A stretch of 64,000 bases of DNA from Thermosediminibacteraceae bacterium (GTDB lineage: Bacteria > Bacillota > Thermosediminibacteria > Thermosediminibacterales > Thermosediminibacteraceae), in assembly GCA_021890755.1 (NCBI GenBank), contig JAKKUQ010000001.1, positions 124,001 to 188,000 on the forward strand, given 5' to 3'. Positions within the stretch are counted from its first letter, which is position 1. Each line of letters starts with the position of its first letter. Shown here piece after piece: positions 54,672 through 63,999 of this stretch. Both the position numbers and the translations under genes were made by a program. The notes below the pieces were generated by a model. That model was not told the origin of the DNA and searched no databases. It saw only the letters and a program-made list of their open reading frames with translations.

Positions 54672-55640
54672 CTAGTAGATCTCAGTCAGGTAAAACATTG
54701 CAATCCCCAATATTGCCGAAATTGCTGTAAAGATCCAAAATACCGAAACTACTTTGACCTCACTCCAGCCGCTGAGTTCAAAATGATGGTGGAGTGGGCT
54801 CATTTTGAAAATTCTCTTCCCTGTAGTTCTGAAAAAAGCCACCTGCAGAATTACGGAAAGAGTCTCTAAGATGAACACTAACCCTATAAATGCCAGGTAA
54901 AAATGCGTTCCTCCCAGCACTGACAGAGCAGATATAGCTCCTCCCAATCCAAGAGATCCAGTATCACCCATGAATACTCTTGCAGGATGGCGGTTGTAAA
55001 GCAAAAAACCCAAGCAAGCGCCGCTCAATGCAGAACTAAACAGGGCTAAATCCTGCATTCCCAGAAAAAAATAAATTATCGTATACGCAAAGCCTACTAT
55101 TACTGAAATTCCTGAAACCAATCCGTCTAAACCGTCGGTCAAATTAACGCTGTTTACCGTTCCGATTATCACGAATATCGTGAATGGTATGTAAAGAAGC
55201 CCAATATCAATACCGCCTTTTATAAAAGGGAAAAAGACCTTTGTGGTACCCGGATAAAAGGTTAAGCCAAAAAAGGCAAGCAATATCGAAAGTGTAATTT
55301 GAAACAGCAGCTTTTGGCTTGCCCTCAATCCCAGAGATCTTTTTTTGACAACTTTAATGTAGTCGTCAACGAATCCTATAAGGCCGAACCCTGCAGCGGA
55401 TAAAAGAGCCATCAGCGTGTAATAACTTCCCTTGTAAAAAAGTAAAGTAGAAAGTACAATAGCAGGTATTATCATTATTCCTCCCATGGTGGGAGTTCCG
55501 GTTTTCTTCAGATGTCTCTTAGGGCCGTCGGCTCTTACTGTCTGGCCAAACTTTAACATTTCCAACATTGGTATTACAAAAAGACCCGATAATGCTACTA
55601 ACGCAAATGCGGTCGCTGCTGCAAGAAAAGCGGTTTTCAT
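54672..55640 (-). CDS. mraY: Phospho-N-acetylmuramoyl-pentapeptide transferase MraY
   Basis: Membrane enzyme making lipid I on undecaprenyl phosphate. 322 residues, ten helices. Motifs: KTGTPTMGGIMII near 45, magnesium-binding DDYIKV near 91 (FVDDYIKVVKKRSLGL), NLTDGLDGL near 164, FMGDTGSLGLG near 223 and MSPLHHHFELSGW near 282. GGGG precedes the ATG; 2 nt after murF. Confidence 0.97.
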   Translation of the reverse strand: MKTAFLAAATAFALVALSGLFVIPMLEMLKFGQTVRADGPKRHLKKTGTPTMGGIMIIPAIVLSTLLFYKGSYYTLMALLSAAGFGLIGFVDDYIKVVKKRSLGLRASQKLLFQITLSILLAFFGLTFYPGTTKVFFPFIKGGIDIGLLYIPFTIFVIIGTVNSVNLTDGLDGLVSGISVIVGFAYTIIYFFLGMQDLALFSSALSGACLGFLLYNRHPARVFMGDTGSLGLGGAISALSVLGGTHFYLAFIGLVFILETLSVILQVAFFRTTGKRIFKMSPLHHHFELSGWSEVKVVSVFWIFTAISAILGIAMFYLTEIY

Positions 55641-55642
55641 TG

Positions 55643-57028
55643 TTATGACCCCCTAATCAAAGAATCTATCAGCTCCTCCATTCTCATACCTCTCGATGCC
55701 TTAACCAAAATTATATCACAATTGCCAACGAGTTCTTCCAGGCAGCTTATAGCTTCTTTTTTATTGCTGAAAGTATATATAAAGCTTCTGTCCAATCCCC
55801 CTTTGACGGCACCCCTTGCCAGATCTTCTGCGTGGTTTCCAATGCATATCAGGATATTTGTCCTTTCTGCGGCAAACCTACCCACATCCTCGTGAGCCGC
55901 TGCTGCATAATCGCCTAATTCAAGCATGTCGCCAAGAATTGCTGCTTTTTTCTTACCTTTTCCCAGCTCGCTTAAAACCTGAAGAGCCGCTTTCATTGAA
56001 TCGGGACTTGCGTTGTATGAATCGTCTATTATGGTGGCTCCAAAACGCGATTTTTTAAACTCAAGCCTCATTTTGGTAGGTTTCATATCCAAAAGACCTT
56101 GCCTTATTTCATCCACGCTCAAGCCAAATTCCAGTCCCACGGCGATAGCGGCCAGGGCGTTATATACATGATGGGTTCCCACCAAGGGAATTTCCACGGA
56201 AAACTCAAGCGGACCGCCTATTACTTTAAATCTTATTCCACTCCATCCAAAAGATACTATGTCCGTAGCTCTAAGGTCGCCCCTTTCAATGCCGAAAAAT
56301 AAGGTTCTAGGTGTCAATACCCCTTTTTTCGCGTAAAGCTCGGGACTGTCAGCATTAAGCACCAGCAGGTCATTTTTAGAAAGCGCCTCTGCGATCTCCA
56401 GCTTCGCCTTAGCTATGTTTTCTTTTGATCCCAGTTTTTCAATGTGAGAGACTCCAATATTGGTTATAACTCCCACCCGCGGTTTTACTATGCTGGAAAG
56501 GCGCCTTATCTCTCCGAAACCACTCATCCCCATTTCTACGACTCCAACTTCGTGATCTTCTAAGCGAAAAATAGTGAGCGGTAGTCCAATTTCATTGTTC
56601 AAATTCCCCTCATTCTTCAGCACTCGATAGCGCCTACCCAAGACCGCCGCTACCATCTCTTTAGTGGTAGTTTTTCCGACGCTGCCTGTAATTGCAACAA
56701 AGGGGATAGAAAAACAAGACCGGTAATATGCGGCAAGCCGTAATAACGCTTCTTGGGTATTGCCCACGTAAATCACAGGTTTTTCAAAAACAAGATTGGA
56801 AACTTTTTCTTTTTTATCTTCAGCGCATAATGCTGCCGAAGCTCCAGCTTCAAAAGCGCTTTTTATAAAATCGTGGCCGTCGAATTTAGTGCCCACAAGC
56901 GGAACAAAAAGATCACCCCGTTTTATTGTCCTAGAATCAGTAGAAACACCCAGAATTTCCCCCGAAAACCACTTCTCCATTCGGCCTCTAGTAGCCTTAA
57001 TGACTTCTTCGTAACTGAGAGGTTTCAC
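55643..57028 (-). CDS. murF: UDP-MurNAc-tripeptide:D-alanyl-D-alanine ligase
   Basis: Adds D-Ala-D-Ala to complete the pentapeptide precursor. 461 residues: N-domain VSTDSRTIKRGDLFVPLVG near 28, P-loop ITGSVGKTTTKEMVAAVL near 112, GVSHIEKLGSKENIAKAK near 195, and DDSYNASPDSMKAALQVL near 335. GTG start overlapping the murE stop, 6 nt after GGAGAG. Cytoplasmic. Confidence 0.97.
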   Translation of the reverse strand: MKPLSYEEVIKATRGRMEKWFSGEILGVSTDSRTIKRGDLFVPLVGTKFDGHDFIKSAFEAGASAALCAEDKKEKVSNLVFEKPVIYVGNTQEALLRLAAYYRSCFSIPFVAITGSVGKTTTKEMVAAVLGRRYRVLKNEGNLNNEIGLPLTIFRLEDHEVGVVEMGMSGFGEIRRLSSIVKPRVGVITNIGVSHIEKLGSKENIAKAKLEIAEALSKNDLLVLNADSPELYAKKGVLTPRTLFFGIERGDLRATDIVSFGWSGIRFKVIGGPLEFSVEIPLVGTHHVYNALAAIAVGLEFGLSVDEIRQGLLDMKPTKMRLEFKKSRFGATIIDDSYNASPDSMKAALQVLSELGKGKKKAAILGDMLELGDYAAAAHEDVGRFAAERTNILICIGNHAEDLARGAVKGGLDRSFIYTFSNKKEAISCLEELVGNCDIILVKASRGMRMEELIDSLIRGS

Positions 57029-58482
57029 TGTTTTCTCTCCTTTTTCTTTAAGAATTCCCTCGCGACTTCCCTATCATCAAAGGGCAATACTTTATCTTTT
57101 ATTATCTGATAATTTTCGTGGCCTTTACCCGCAATCAAAATGACATCGCCCTCGGAAGCAAGCTCAATAGCCCTTTTTATTGCTTCTTTCCTATCTGGCA
57201 TTCTCTCGTATTTGCTGTTTTCACTTACGCCTTTTTCGATGTCATCTATAATCGCTTCTGGATCTTCGCTCCTGGGATTGTCTGAGGTTATTATAAAGTA
57301 GTCGGAGTATTCGGAGACCACCCTTCCCATCAGGGGCCTTTTCCCCCGGTCACGGTCCCCGCCAGCTCCAAAAACTGTAATGATTCTGCCTCTTGCAAAA
57401 GATTTGATAGTACTTAATACATTTTCCAAACCGTCTGGCGTATGCGCATAGTCGACGATAACTGTAAAATCCTGTCCCTCATCCACGGGTTCAAACCTTC
57501 CCGGAACGCCTTTTACCTTTTCCAAAGCTTCAGCTATGGTATCAAGGTCAACACCCAGAATAAGGCAAGCAGAAATAGCTGCAAGGGAATTATAAACGCT
57601 AAATCTTCCCGGGACCCTGTACCTTATCTTTTTTCGTTTATCAAGAGCGCATACGTCGAAAGAAACTCCACTTTCATTTATTGTCACATTTTCTGCTTTT
57701 ACATCTGCTTTTTCTTCGATAGCATACGTCAGTACCGGAATATTTAACTCCCGGCATAAGCGTCTTCCGCTTTCGTCATCTACGTTGATCACAGCTTTTC
57801 GCGAAAGGCTAAACAGTTTCTTTTTGGAAGCATAATAGTCTTCAAAATTTATATGGAAGTCCAAGTGATCCTGGGTGAGGTTTGTAAAAACTCCTACCTC
57901 AAAGTTTATATGATCTACCCGGTGAAGCTTGAGGGAGTGGGAGGAGACTTCCATTGATACGTATTCCACTCCCTCTTTTAACATTTCTGAAAAAATATGG
58001 TTCAATTCCAGTGACTCAGGCGTGGTGCGTTCGGATGGGAGGAGCCTATCTTTTATACGGACACCTATTGTACCTACCACCCCAGTTGAATAACCTGCCT
58101 CATCGAGGATGGCCTTAATAAGGTATGTGGTAGTAGTCTTTCCGTTGGTTCCGGTGACACCTACTACCTTAAGTTTCTCAGCCGGTTTTCCGAAAAATAG
58201 AGATGAAGCCTCCGATAGAGCTTTTCTGCTGTTTTTTACTTTTATGTAAAGGATATTTTCAGGCAAATCTACGTCCTTTTCACCTATAACCGCAGTAGCA
58301 CCTTTCGCAACTGCTTCTGAAATGTAATCGTGCCCATCCAGCTTAAATCCCTGAATCGCTACAAAAAGGCTCCCCGTTTCCACTTTTCGTGAATCATAAG
58401 CAATACTTTTTATCTCTACATCGTCCGAACCTTTCACATCCAAAATTTCGGTCAAACTATTTATTAACTGGTTTGCTTTCAT
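57025..58482 (-). CDS. murE: UDP-MurNAc-L-Ala-D-Glu:meso-diaminopimelate ligase
   Basis: Adds the third residue of the stem peptide. 485 residues: N-domain SIAYDSRKVETGSLFVAIQG near 26, P-loop VTGTNGKTTTTYLIKAIL near 110, and the DNPR motif in TSDNPRSEDP near 405, which marks use of meso-diaminopimelate rather than lysine. That agrees with dapL and dapF at 12.7-14.7 kb. Followed by murF with a 4-nt overlap. Confidence 0.97.
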   Translation of the reverse strand: MKANQLINSLTEILDVKGSDDVEIKSIAYDSRKVETGSLFVAIQGFKLDGHDYISEAVAKGATAVIGEKDVDLPENILYIKVKNSRKALSEASSLFFGKPAEKLKVVGVTGTNGKTTTTYLIKAILDEAGYSTGVVGTIGVRIKDRLLPSERTTPESLELNHIFSEMLKEGVEYVSMEVSSHSLKLHRVDHINFEVGVFTNLTQDHLDFHINFEDYYASKKKLFSLSRKAVINVDDESGRRLCRELNIPVLTYAIEEKADVKAENVTINESGVSFDVCALDKRKKIRYRVPGRFSVYNSLAAISACLILGVDLDTIAEALEKVKGVPGRFEPVDEGQDFTVIVDYAHTPDGLENVLSTIKSFARGRIITVFGAGGDRDRGKRPLMGRVVSEYSDYFIITSDNPRSEDPEAIIDDIEKGVSENSKYERMPDRKEAIKRAIELASEGDVILIAGKGHENYQIIKDKVLPFDDREVAREFLKKKERKQ

Positions 58483-58522
58483 ATATGTATTTTCCCTTCC
58501 TTAAAATTTAGTTTGTTTTATA

Positions 58523-60610
58523 TTACTCTTTTTTTGTCTGCGGAGGTTCAAAAAATACCTGAACTACCGTCCCTATCTCTACTTCGGCTCCGGGCGGGGG
58601 ATTCTGGCGTACCGCAAAACCGCTACCTTTAATATCTATCTTAAGTCCAACAGCATTTAATATTTCGCTAGCTTCCCTTATGGTCCGTCCGGTAAGATCG
58701 GGCACAGTAGCTGGATTTTTGTCGCTCTTTGAATCGGAAACTTTTAATATAACGGTTGAACCAGATTTTACCTCAGAATCAGGAGCGGGCACCTGATCGT
58801 ATACTATCAATCCTTCTCCTTCAACCCTTGCCGAGAGTTGATGCTGTACAAGGATCCTCCGAGCATCTTCTACGTAGAGATTTCTTACATCCGGTACTTT
58901 CACTGTCTCTTTTGGTTCTTCGCTTGGAAGTTCCGGTTTTACCCCTTTGTATTTCAAAATATCGGCCATTACTTTTTGAAATACTGGAGCGGCTATTTGT
59001 CCACCATAATATATCCCAGTGGATGGCTCATCTATAATAACCAAAACTACAAACTGCGGATCGTCTGCCGGAGCAAAGCCCACGAAAGAGGCCACGTACT
59101 TACCGTCGGCATACTTTTCCGCTGTACCGGTTTTCCCGGCCACTCTATAACCTTCGACTTTCGCCCTTCCACCCGTTCCGTTTTCGACTACGCTTTCCAG
59201 GAGTTTTTTCAACTCTACTGCAGTTTCTTTCGATATGACCTGCCTTACCACCCTAGGCTTAAACTCATAAATTACTTTACCTTCCTTGTCTACTAAAGCT
59301 TTTGCCACATGGGGTGCGGGCATTTTACCGTCGTTTGCCACCGTAGCCACTGCAGTGATTAATTGTATAGGTGTAACCGAAATTCCCTGGCCGAAGGAAA
59401 TTGTGGCAAGCTCTACTGGACCTATTTTTTCCGGATTAAATATACCCTTTGCTTCTCCCGGAAGGTCTATACCGGTAGTTTCCCCAAAACCGAACCCTTT
59501 TATGTACTTTATAAATTTATCTTTCCCTAATCTAGATCCAACTTCCACAAAGCCTGGATTGCAGGAATTTTGCACCACTTGGGCGAAAGTTTGGCTTCCG
59601 TGTCCCCCTGCCCTCCAGCATTTTATCCTAACCCCGGCAACTAAAATGTAACCCGGATCGTAAAATCTATCTTCGGGTCTTACAACACCTTCTTCGAGCC
59701 CTGCTGCCGATGTTACAATCTTAAAAGTTGAACCCGGTTCGTATACATCGGATACCGCACTATTTCTCCACAAAGACGAGGGGTAGTTTTTATAATCGTT
59801 GGGATCGTAATCAGGCTTATTGGCCATAGCAAGAATTTCCCCGGTTTTCGGGTCCATTACTATTATTGTGCCTCTTTTTGCGTTATTTTCGGCAATAGCT
59901 TTTTCCAATTCCCTTTCGGCAATATATTGTATCACTTTGTCAATGGTAAGTACAAGGTTTAAACCTTCTTCCGGAGGTATGTACTTCTCTAAACCAAAGG
60001 GCAGTTCTCGACTTAAGGCATCCTTTTCCGATATAATCCTGCCAGGAGTACCTTTCAAATATTTATCGTAAATCAGCTCAACCCCGTCAAGTCCCTGGCT
60101 GTCAATACCCGTAAAACCCAAGACGTGGGAAGCAAGATTTTTTTCCGGATAAAATCTCTTACTCTCTTCTGTGAAATAGATTCCTTTTAAGTTCAGCTTT
60201 CTTACTGCTTCAGCCTCTTCGTCAGTAATTTTTCTTTTAATAAATATAGATCCCTTTTTCTTAGTTTTTGCATCTTGGAGAGTTTTTACCAGCGCTTCTT
60301 TATCAATATTCAAGACAGGCGACAAGAGAGAAGCTGTTTTTTCCACATCTTTTATATCCGGGGGACTTGCCATAACCGACTTTACGCTGGCACTTATGGC
60401 TAGAGGGTTCATATTCCTATCGTAAATCGTACCTCTTTTCGGCTCGACCGGTGCATCCCTTGTCCACTGTTCTTTGGCTTTTTGTCTTAGCTCGTCACCG
60501 CGTACAAACTGAATCCAGAAAACCCTTCCCATTAGCACGATGTTCATTACAAAGCAAAACAAGAGTAGAAATACGAGCCTTTTCTTCACTGTTGAACTGC
60601 CATGGGTCAT
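58523..60610 (-). CDS. spoVD: Class B penicillin-binding protein with PASTA domains (SpoVD/PbpB)
   Basis: Transpeptidase that crosslinks septal or spore cortex wall with FtsW/SpoVE. 695 residues: signal-anchor helix about 10-30, pedestal domain about 55-220, transpeptidase domain with SxxK in EPGSTFKIV near 295, SxN in QNSCNPGF near 348, KTG in VAGKTGTAE near 490, and two C-terminal PASTA repeats (about 567-690). Many Firmicutes have pbpB and spoVD side by side here; this genome has one protein in the slot, so it may serve both roles. GGGGGA precedes the ATG. Confidence 0.93.
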   Translation of the reverse strand: MTHGSSTVKKRLVFLLLFCFVMNIVLMGRVFWIQFVRGDELRQKAKEQWTRDAPVEPKRGTIYDRNMNPLAISASVKSVMASPPDIKDVEKTASLLSPVLNIDKEALVKTLQDAKTKKKGSIFIKRKITDEEAEAVRKLNLKGIYFTEESKRFYPEKNLASHVLGFTGIDSQGLDGVELIYDKYLKGTPGRIISEKDALSRELPFGLEKYIPPEEGLNLVLTIDKVIQYIAERELEKAIAENNAKRGTIIVMDPKTGEILAMANKPDYDPNDYKNYPSSLWRNSAVSDVYEPGSTFKIVTSAAGLEEGVVRPEDRFYDPGYILVAGVRIKCWRAGGHGSQTFAQVVQNSCNPGFVEVGSRLGKDKFIKYIKGFGFGETTGIDLPGEAKGIFNPEKIGPVELATISFGQGISVTPIQLITAVATVANDGKMPAPHVAKALVDKEGKVIYEFKPRVVRQVISKETAVELKKLLESVVENGTGGRAKVEGYRVAGKTGTAEKYADGKYVASFVGFAPADDPQFVVLVIIDEPSTGIYYGGQIAAPVFQKVMADILKYKGVKPELPSEEPKETVKVPDVRNLYVEDARRILVQHQLSARVEGEGLIVYDQVPAPDSEVKSGSTVILKVSDSKSDKNPATVPDLTGRTIREASEILNAVGLKIDIKGSGFAVRQNPPPGAEVEIGTVVQVFFEPPQTKKE

Positions 60611-60635
60611 GGAAAAATCCCCCTGAAAAAATTGC

Positions 60636-60998
60636 TTATCTTTTTTCTATATAAACTATCTGATCTTCGCCGGGTTCTTGCATTTTTAGATTGGTTTTGG
60701 CTATCGTTTCTATCCTTTCCGTTGATTTGAGGTTTGCGATTTTGACCTTCAAATTCTCGTTTTCACTTGCGATTCTCATTACTTCTGCTCTCATTTTCTC
60801 TAGCCTGTATTGACTCTCAATTATAAAAGCGAACCTGGTCAAAAGAACGATAAAAGCTAAAGTCACCATTATTATGCCAACTATATAACGAGCTTTTTCC
60901 CTGGATTGAACTTTTGTCCTGGGTCTTGTGTATTCCCTATGACGTGGTAGATATTCTCCGGCTAATCTTCGGTATGAAGGTTTTGGCGCTACTACCAC
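60636..60998 (-). CDS. ftsL: Cell-division protein FtsL
   Basis: Small bitopic divisome protein of about 120 residues: proline/arginine-rich cytoplasmic part (about 1-42), one helix (about 43-65, IVGIIMVTLAFIVLL), and an outside leucine-zipper-like coiled coil with IASENENLKVKIANLKSTERIE. No strong family motif, but size, topology and place between rsmH and the PBP are decisive. GTG at 60998 is preferred, 8 nt after AAAGGGAG. Confidence 0.9.
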   Translation of the reverse strand: MVVAPKPSYRRLAGEYLPRHREYTRPRTKVQSREKARYIVGIIMVTLAFIVLLTRFAFIIESQYRLEKMRAEVMRIASENENLKVKIANLKSTERIETIAKTNLKMQEPGEDQIVYIEKR

Positions 60999-61003
60999 TT
61001 TAT

Positions 61004-61957
61004 TCACTCCCTTTCATATTTAGAACTTAGCTTCTCAGCGGCTCTCAACTTAGCACTTCTTGCTCGAGGATTGGCATTAATTTCATCTTGGGATGGTAAC
61101 ACAGGCTTTGGCGTAAGTATTTTCAAAATCTTCCTGCCTTTGCAGATGCATACAGGACTTTCTTTAGGGCAGGTACACCCCCTTGCCATTTCCCTGAAAG
61201 TATGTTTTACAATCCTGTCTTCCAAGGAATGGAATGTAATAACACATATCCTACCGGTGGGTTTTAAAAGATCCACGGCATCTTTTAAGCTGGCTGATAG
61301 GGCTCCGAGTTCATCGTTAACGTAAATCCTAAGAGCCTGAAAAGTCCTTTTGGCAGGGTGAGGTCCTTCTCTTCTGGCTCTCGCAGGGATAGCTGCTTTT
61401 ATAATATCCACCAGCTCACCGGTAGTTTCTATAGGCTTTATCCTTCTTTTTTCGCAAATAAATTCTGCTATTTTATCCGCCCAGCGTTCTTCCCCGTATT
61501 CTTTCAATATTTTTGCAAGCTCTCTTTTTTCCATTTTGTTTACGACATCTTTTGCGGTGATCTTTTGGCTTTTATCCATTCTCATATCCAAAGGCGCATC
61601 CTGCATATAAGAAAATCCCCGGCTTTTCTCATCCAGCTGATACGATGATACTCCAAGATCGAATATTACGCCGTCAATGTGCTGCAAACCAAGGTCATAA
61701 ACGATTCGTTTTATATTCTTGAAATTATCATGGATGATAATTGCATTGGGGAATGAAGAAAACTTTTCTCTTGCATTTTTTATAGCATCTTCGTCCCGAT
61801 CTATTCCTATGGCTTTGCCGTTTGCACCTATGTTTTCCAGGATTTTTGAAAAGTGACCCCCCCCACCCAACGTAGCATCGACGTAAATTCCTCCGGGTTT
61901 CGGATCGAGAAATTCAATAGCTTCTTTTAGCAATACTGGTTTATGAAAAAATTCCAT
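61004..61957 (-). CDS. rsmH: 16S rRNA (cytosine-1402-N4)-methyltransferase RsmH (MraW)
   Basis: SAM-dependent methyltransferase acting on C1402 in the ribosomal P site. 317 residues. SAM motif VDATLGGGGHFSKIL near 26, GVIFDLGVSSYQLDEKSRGFSY near 98-120, NDELGALSASLKDAV near 225, and CVITFHSLEDRIVKHTFRE near 250. Overlaps ftsL's longer frame by only a few nt. Second gene of the dcw operon, 10 nt after mraZ. Confidence 0.97.
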   Translation of the reverse strand: MEFFHKPVLLKEAIEFLDPKPGGIYVDATLGGGGHFSKILENIGANGKAIGIDRDEDAIKNAREKFSSFPNAIIIHDNFKNIKRIVYDLGLQHIDGVIFDLGVSSYQLDEKSRGFSYMQDAPLDMRMDKSQKITAKDVVNKMEKRELAKILKEYGEERWADKIAEFICEKRRIKPIETTGELVDIIKAAIPARARREGPHPAKRTFQALRIYVNDELGALSASLKDAVDLLKPTGRICVITFHSLEDRIVKHTFREMARGCTCPKESPVCICKGRKILKILTPKPVLPSQDEINANPRARSAKLRAAEKLSSKYERE

Positions 61958-61967
61958 CCTGCATCAC

Positions 61968-62399
61968 CTATATGCCTAACTCCACCATGTTCTCAGCTAT
62001 TTCTTCGTAAGAACCCTCGGCCTCTTTACTGTAGATTTCCCATTCTTCTTTGCTCCATATTTCTGCCCTATTTGAAACTCCTATTATTACCACGTCCTTT
62101 TCTATCCGGGCGTATTCTCTCAACATTGGAGGGATCAATATTCTTCCTTGTTTGTCCATCTCTACTTCTGAAGCCCCCGAAAAGAAAAGCCTAATGAAGG
62201 CCCTGGCATCCTTTTTGGTAAGAGGAAGCGCTTTTAATTTCTGCTCTAAGAGAATCCACTCATCTTTAGGATAGACAAACAAACAGCGGTCTAAACCCTT
62301 GGTGAGAATAAAGGTCTCTCCCAACAGTTCCCTAAACTTTGAAGGAATTATTAACCTTCCCTTTGAGTCCAGCGAATGCTGGAACTGACCCATGAACAT
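61968..62399 (-). CDS. mraZ: Transcriptional regulator MraZ
   Basis: AbrB-like DNA-binding protein that forms rings and controls the dcw operon from its own promoter. 143 residues with two SpoVT/AbrB-like repeats: [18 protein letters not shown] near 6-23 and [19 protein letters not shown] near 75-95. The ATG at 62399 is 8 nt after AAGGGGAGC and gives the usual length; an upstream in-frame GTG at 62444 lies in the promoter/operator. Three repeated boxes matching known MraZ sites lie just upstream. Confidence 0.95.
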   Translation of the reverse strand: MFMGQFQHSLDSKGRLIIPSKFRELLGETFILTKGLDRCLFVYPKDEWILLEQKLKALPLTKKDARAFIRLFFSGASEVEMDKQGRILIPPMLREYARIEKDVVIIGVSNRAEIWSKEEWEIYSKEAEGSYEEIAENMVELGI

Positions 62400-62430
62400 A
62401 TTTATGAGCTCCCCTTCGGAGGCTTTTCCT

Positions 62431-62457
62431 CCACTTCCCTCCACTTTATACCACTTT
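62431..62457 (-). promoter_or_regulatory. MraZ operator: three direct repeats at 10-bp spacing
   Basis: On the minus strand AAAGTGGTAT, AAAGTGGAGG and GAAGTGGAGG follow one another exactly 10 bp apart, one helical turn, 32 nt before the mraZ start. This matches the AAAGTG(T/G)N3 direct repeats known for MraZ in Mollicutes. A TAGAAT (62462-62467) just upstream could be the -10 box; no -35 box is clear. Confidence 0.65.
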
Positions 62458-62510
62458 AACTATTCTACGGAATGGTTTTAAATTCCTTCCTGGCGACAAA
62501 AAAATACAAT

Positions 62511-62542
62511 AAAAAAAAGTGAGGCTTTTGCCTCACTTTTTT
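62511..62542 (-). terminator. Intrinsic terminator after yfmH
   Basis: Arms AAAAGTGAGGC and GCCTCACTTTT with a 4-nt loop, then a T run on the minus strand (an A run precedes it, so it could work both ways). It divides the peptidase operon from dcw. Confidence 0.9.
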
Positions 62543-62566
62543 CGCCAAAAAGTACTATATTTTTAT

Positions 62567-63844
62567 TTATTCTTTTTCTTTTGGATAAACTGTCGATACA
62601 GCCATCCGGTTAAAATCAAAAAATTCGTATAGCCTACAATTGGCTTCTTCGAAGGTAATTCTTTTTAAAGTTTCCGGAAAATCAAATATGTTTATATTCC
62701 GATGGTAATAAGATACAAAAGAATTAGCAATAAACTCTAGGGAATCAAATCCCTGAATAAAGTCTCCCAGGAATTTCTTTTTAACTCTTTCAAAGTCCTC
62801 TTCATTTAAACCCTTTACTTTTACTTCATTGAGGCTATTTACTAGTTCATCTTTTAGTTTCCCGGGATCCTTAGTTTCTCCGCCTATTGTGCAAAAACCG
62901 TAATCTCTTTGACCTTCGTAGCTGAAACCGAATCGGTCATCGATAAGCCCCTCTTCATAGAGCTTTTCATAAACAGGTGAGCTTTTACCAAAAATAACCT
63001 CGAGCAATAAGTTCAATGTAATTTCCTTTTTCAGAAGCTCTGTCCCATCATAACCTACATCCGCATCTTTAAACCCCAGCAGGAAAAGAGGACGGCTTAC
63101 CGAAAGTTTTACATCAATATGAGGCATATTGACTGTATTTGGTTCTTCCGGATAAATTCTTATGATTTCGTCTTGAGGTGGCAGGTTTTTCTTCTCTTCG
63201 TGTTCCATTATAATTTCAAAAACCTGATCAGGTTCCACTGCACCGGTCACAAAAATCACCATATTGCTTGGGTGGTAAAAGGTATTATAACACTTATACA
63301 GGGTATCGACATCTATCTTTTGAATCGAATCTACCGTACCTCCTATATCCTCCCTCACCGGATGCTTGTGGTAAAGGGCTCTCAGGAGATTTAGCATAAC
63401 CTGCCATTCGGGATCATCTTCGTACATCCGCAATTCCTGGGTGATGATGCCTTTTTCCTTTTCCACACTCTCTTTTGTAAAATAGGGTGTCTCCACAAAT
63501 TCCAGTAAAAGTTTCAAATTTTCTTCAAAAGCTGATGTGGCGGAAAAAAGATATGTCGTACTTGTATAATTAGTATATGCATTTGAAGAAGTACCAAGCT
63601 CTGCGAATTTATCGAATACATTGCCGTAAGGCATTTCAAACATTTTATGTTCTAGAAAGTGAGCTATTCCCTCTGGAACTTTTAACCTTTCTCCAGTAGC
63701 CGGCACCACAAACTCGCTGTCTATAGAGCCGTACTTGGTGGAATAAATCGCATACACTTTGTTGAAATTTTTTTTCGGCAGAACAAACGCTTTTAAACCG
63801 TTATCGAATTTTTGGTAAAATAGATTTTCGCCGATCTGATTCAT
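62567..63844 (-). CDS. yfmH: M16-family metallopeptidase-like protein (YfmH-type)
   Basis: 425-residue M16 (pitrilysin/insulinase clan) protein. The inverted zinc motif HFLEH near residue 62 is intact, with the further glutamate in EKEKGIITQELRMYEDDP near 132. In B. subtilis yfmF and yfmH form a pair linked to the modification of elongation factor P with 5-aminopentanol. Here the upstream partner ends in the overlapping ATGA at the right edge. In such pairs usually only one partner keeps the active HxxEH, and this copy has it. Spacing from dcw suggests an independent operon. Confidence 0.88.
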   Translation of the reverse strand: MNQIGENLFYQKFDNGLKAFVLPKKNFNKVYAIYSTKYGSIDSEFVVPATGERLKVPEGIAHFLEHKMFEMPYGNVFDKFAELGTSSNAYTNYTSTTYLFSATSAFEENLKLLLEFVETPYFTKESVEKEKGIITQELRMYEDDPEWQVMLNLLRALYHKHPVREDIGGTVDSIQKIDVDTLYKCYNTFYHPSNMVIFVTGAVEPDQVFEIIMEHEEKKNLPPQDEIIRIYPEEPNTVNMPHIDVKLSVSRPLFLLGFKDADVGYDGTELLKKEITLNLLLEVIFGKSSPVYEKLYEEGLIDDRFGFSYEGQRDYGFCTIGGETKDPGKLKDELVNSLNEVKVKGLNEEDFERVKKKFLGDFIQGFDSLEFIANSFVSYYHRNINIFDFPETLKRITFEEANCRLYEFFDFNRMAVSTVYPKEKE

Positions 63845-63999
63845 AGGCTTTCACCCCGACTATTTTTGTTAAGAAAATATACGGTATCTAACTTTATTTT
63901 TTGAGCCACATTTACCACATCTTCTTTTGTAACGCTTTGAACTTTTGCGATAATTTCCTCTATTGACTCCTCTATCCCGTTAATAATTCCGTCAAGGTA
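63841..63999 (-). CDS. yfmF: M16-family partner (YfmF-type), C-terminal fragment cut by the window edge
   Basis: The last 52 codons of a minus-strand gene: LDGIINGIEESIEEIIAKVQ..., KEDVVNVAQKIKLDTVYFL, ending SRGESL. The piece KEDVVNVAQKI is the usual C-terminal helix of M16 proteins. The stop TGA overlaps the yfmH ATG, so they are translationally coupled. YfmF is named by the yfmF-yfmH pairing; the visible part alone shows only M16 membership. Confidence 0.7.
   Translation of the reverse strand, partial: YLDGIINGIEESIEEIIAKVQSVTKEDVVNVAQKIKLDTVYFLNKNSRGESL

Noticed and set aside
62400-62444. Longer MraZ from GTG at 62444
   Set aside because: The added 15 residues (glycine/serine/lysine) are translated MraZ-box DNA; family proteins begin near [11 protein letters not shown].
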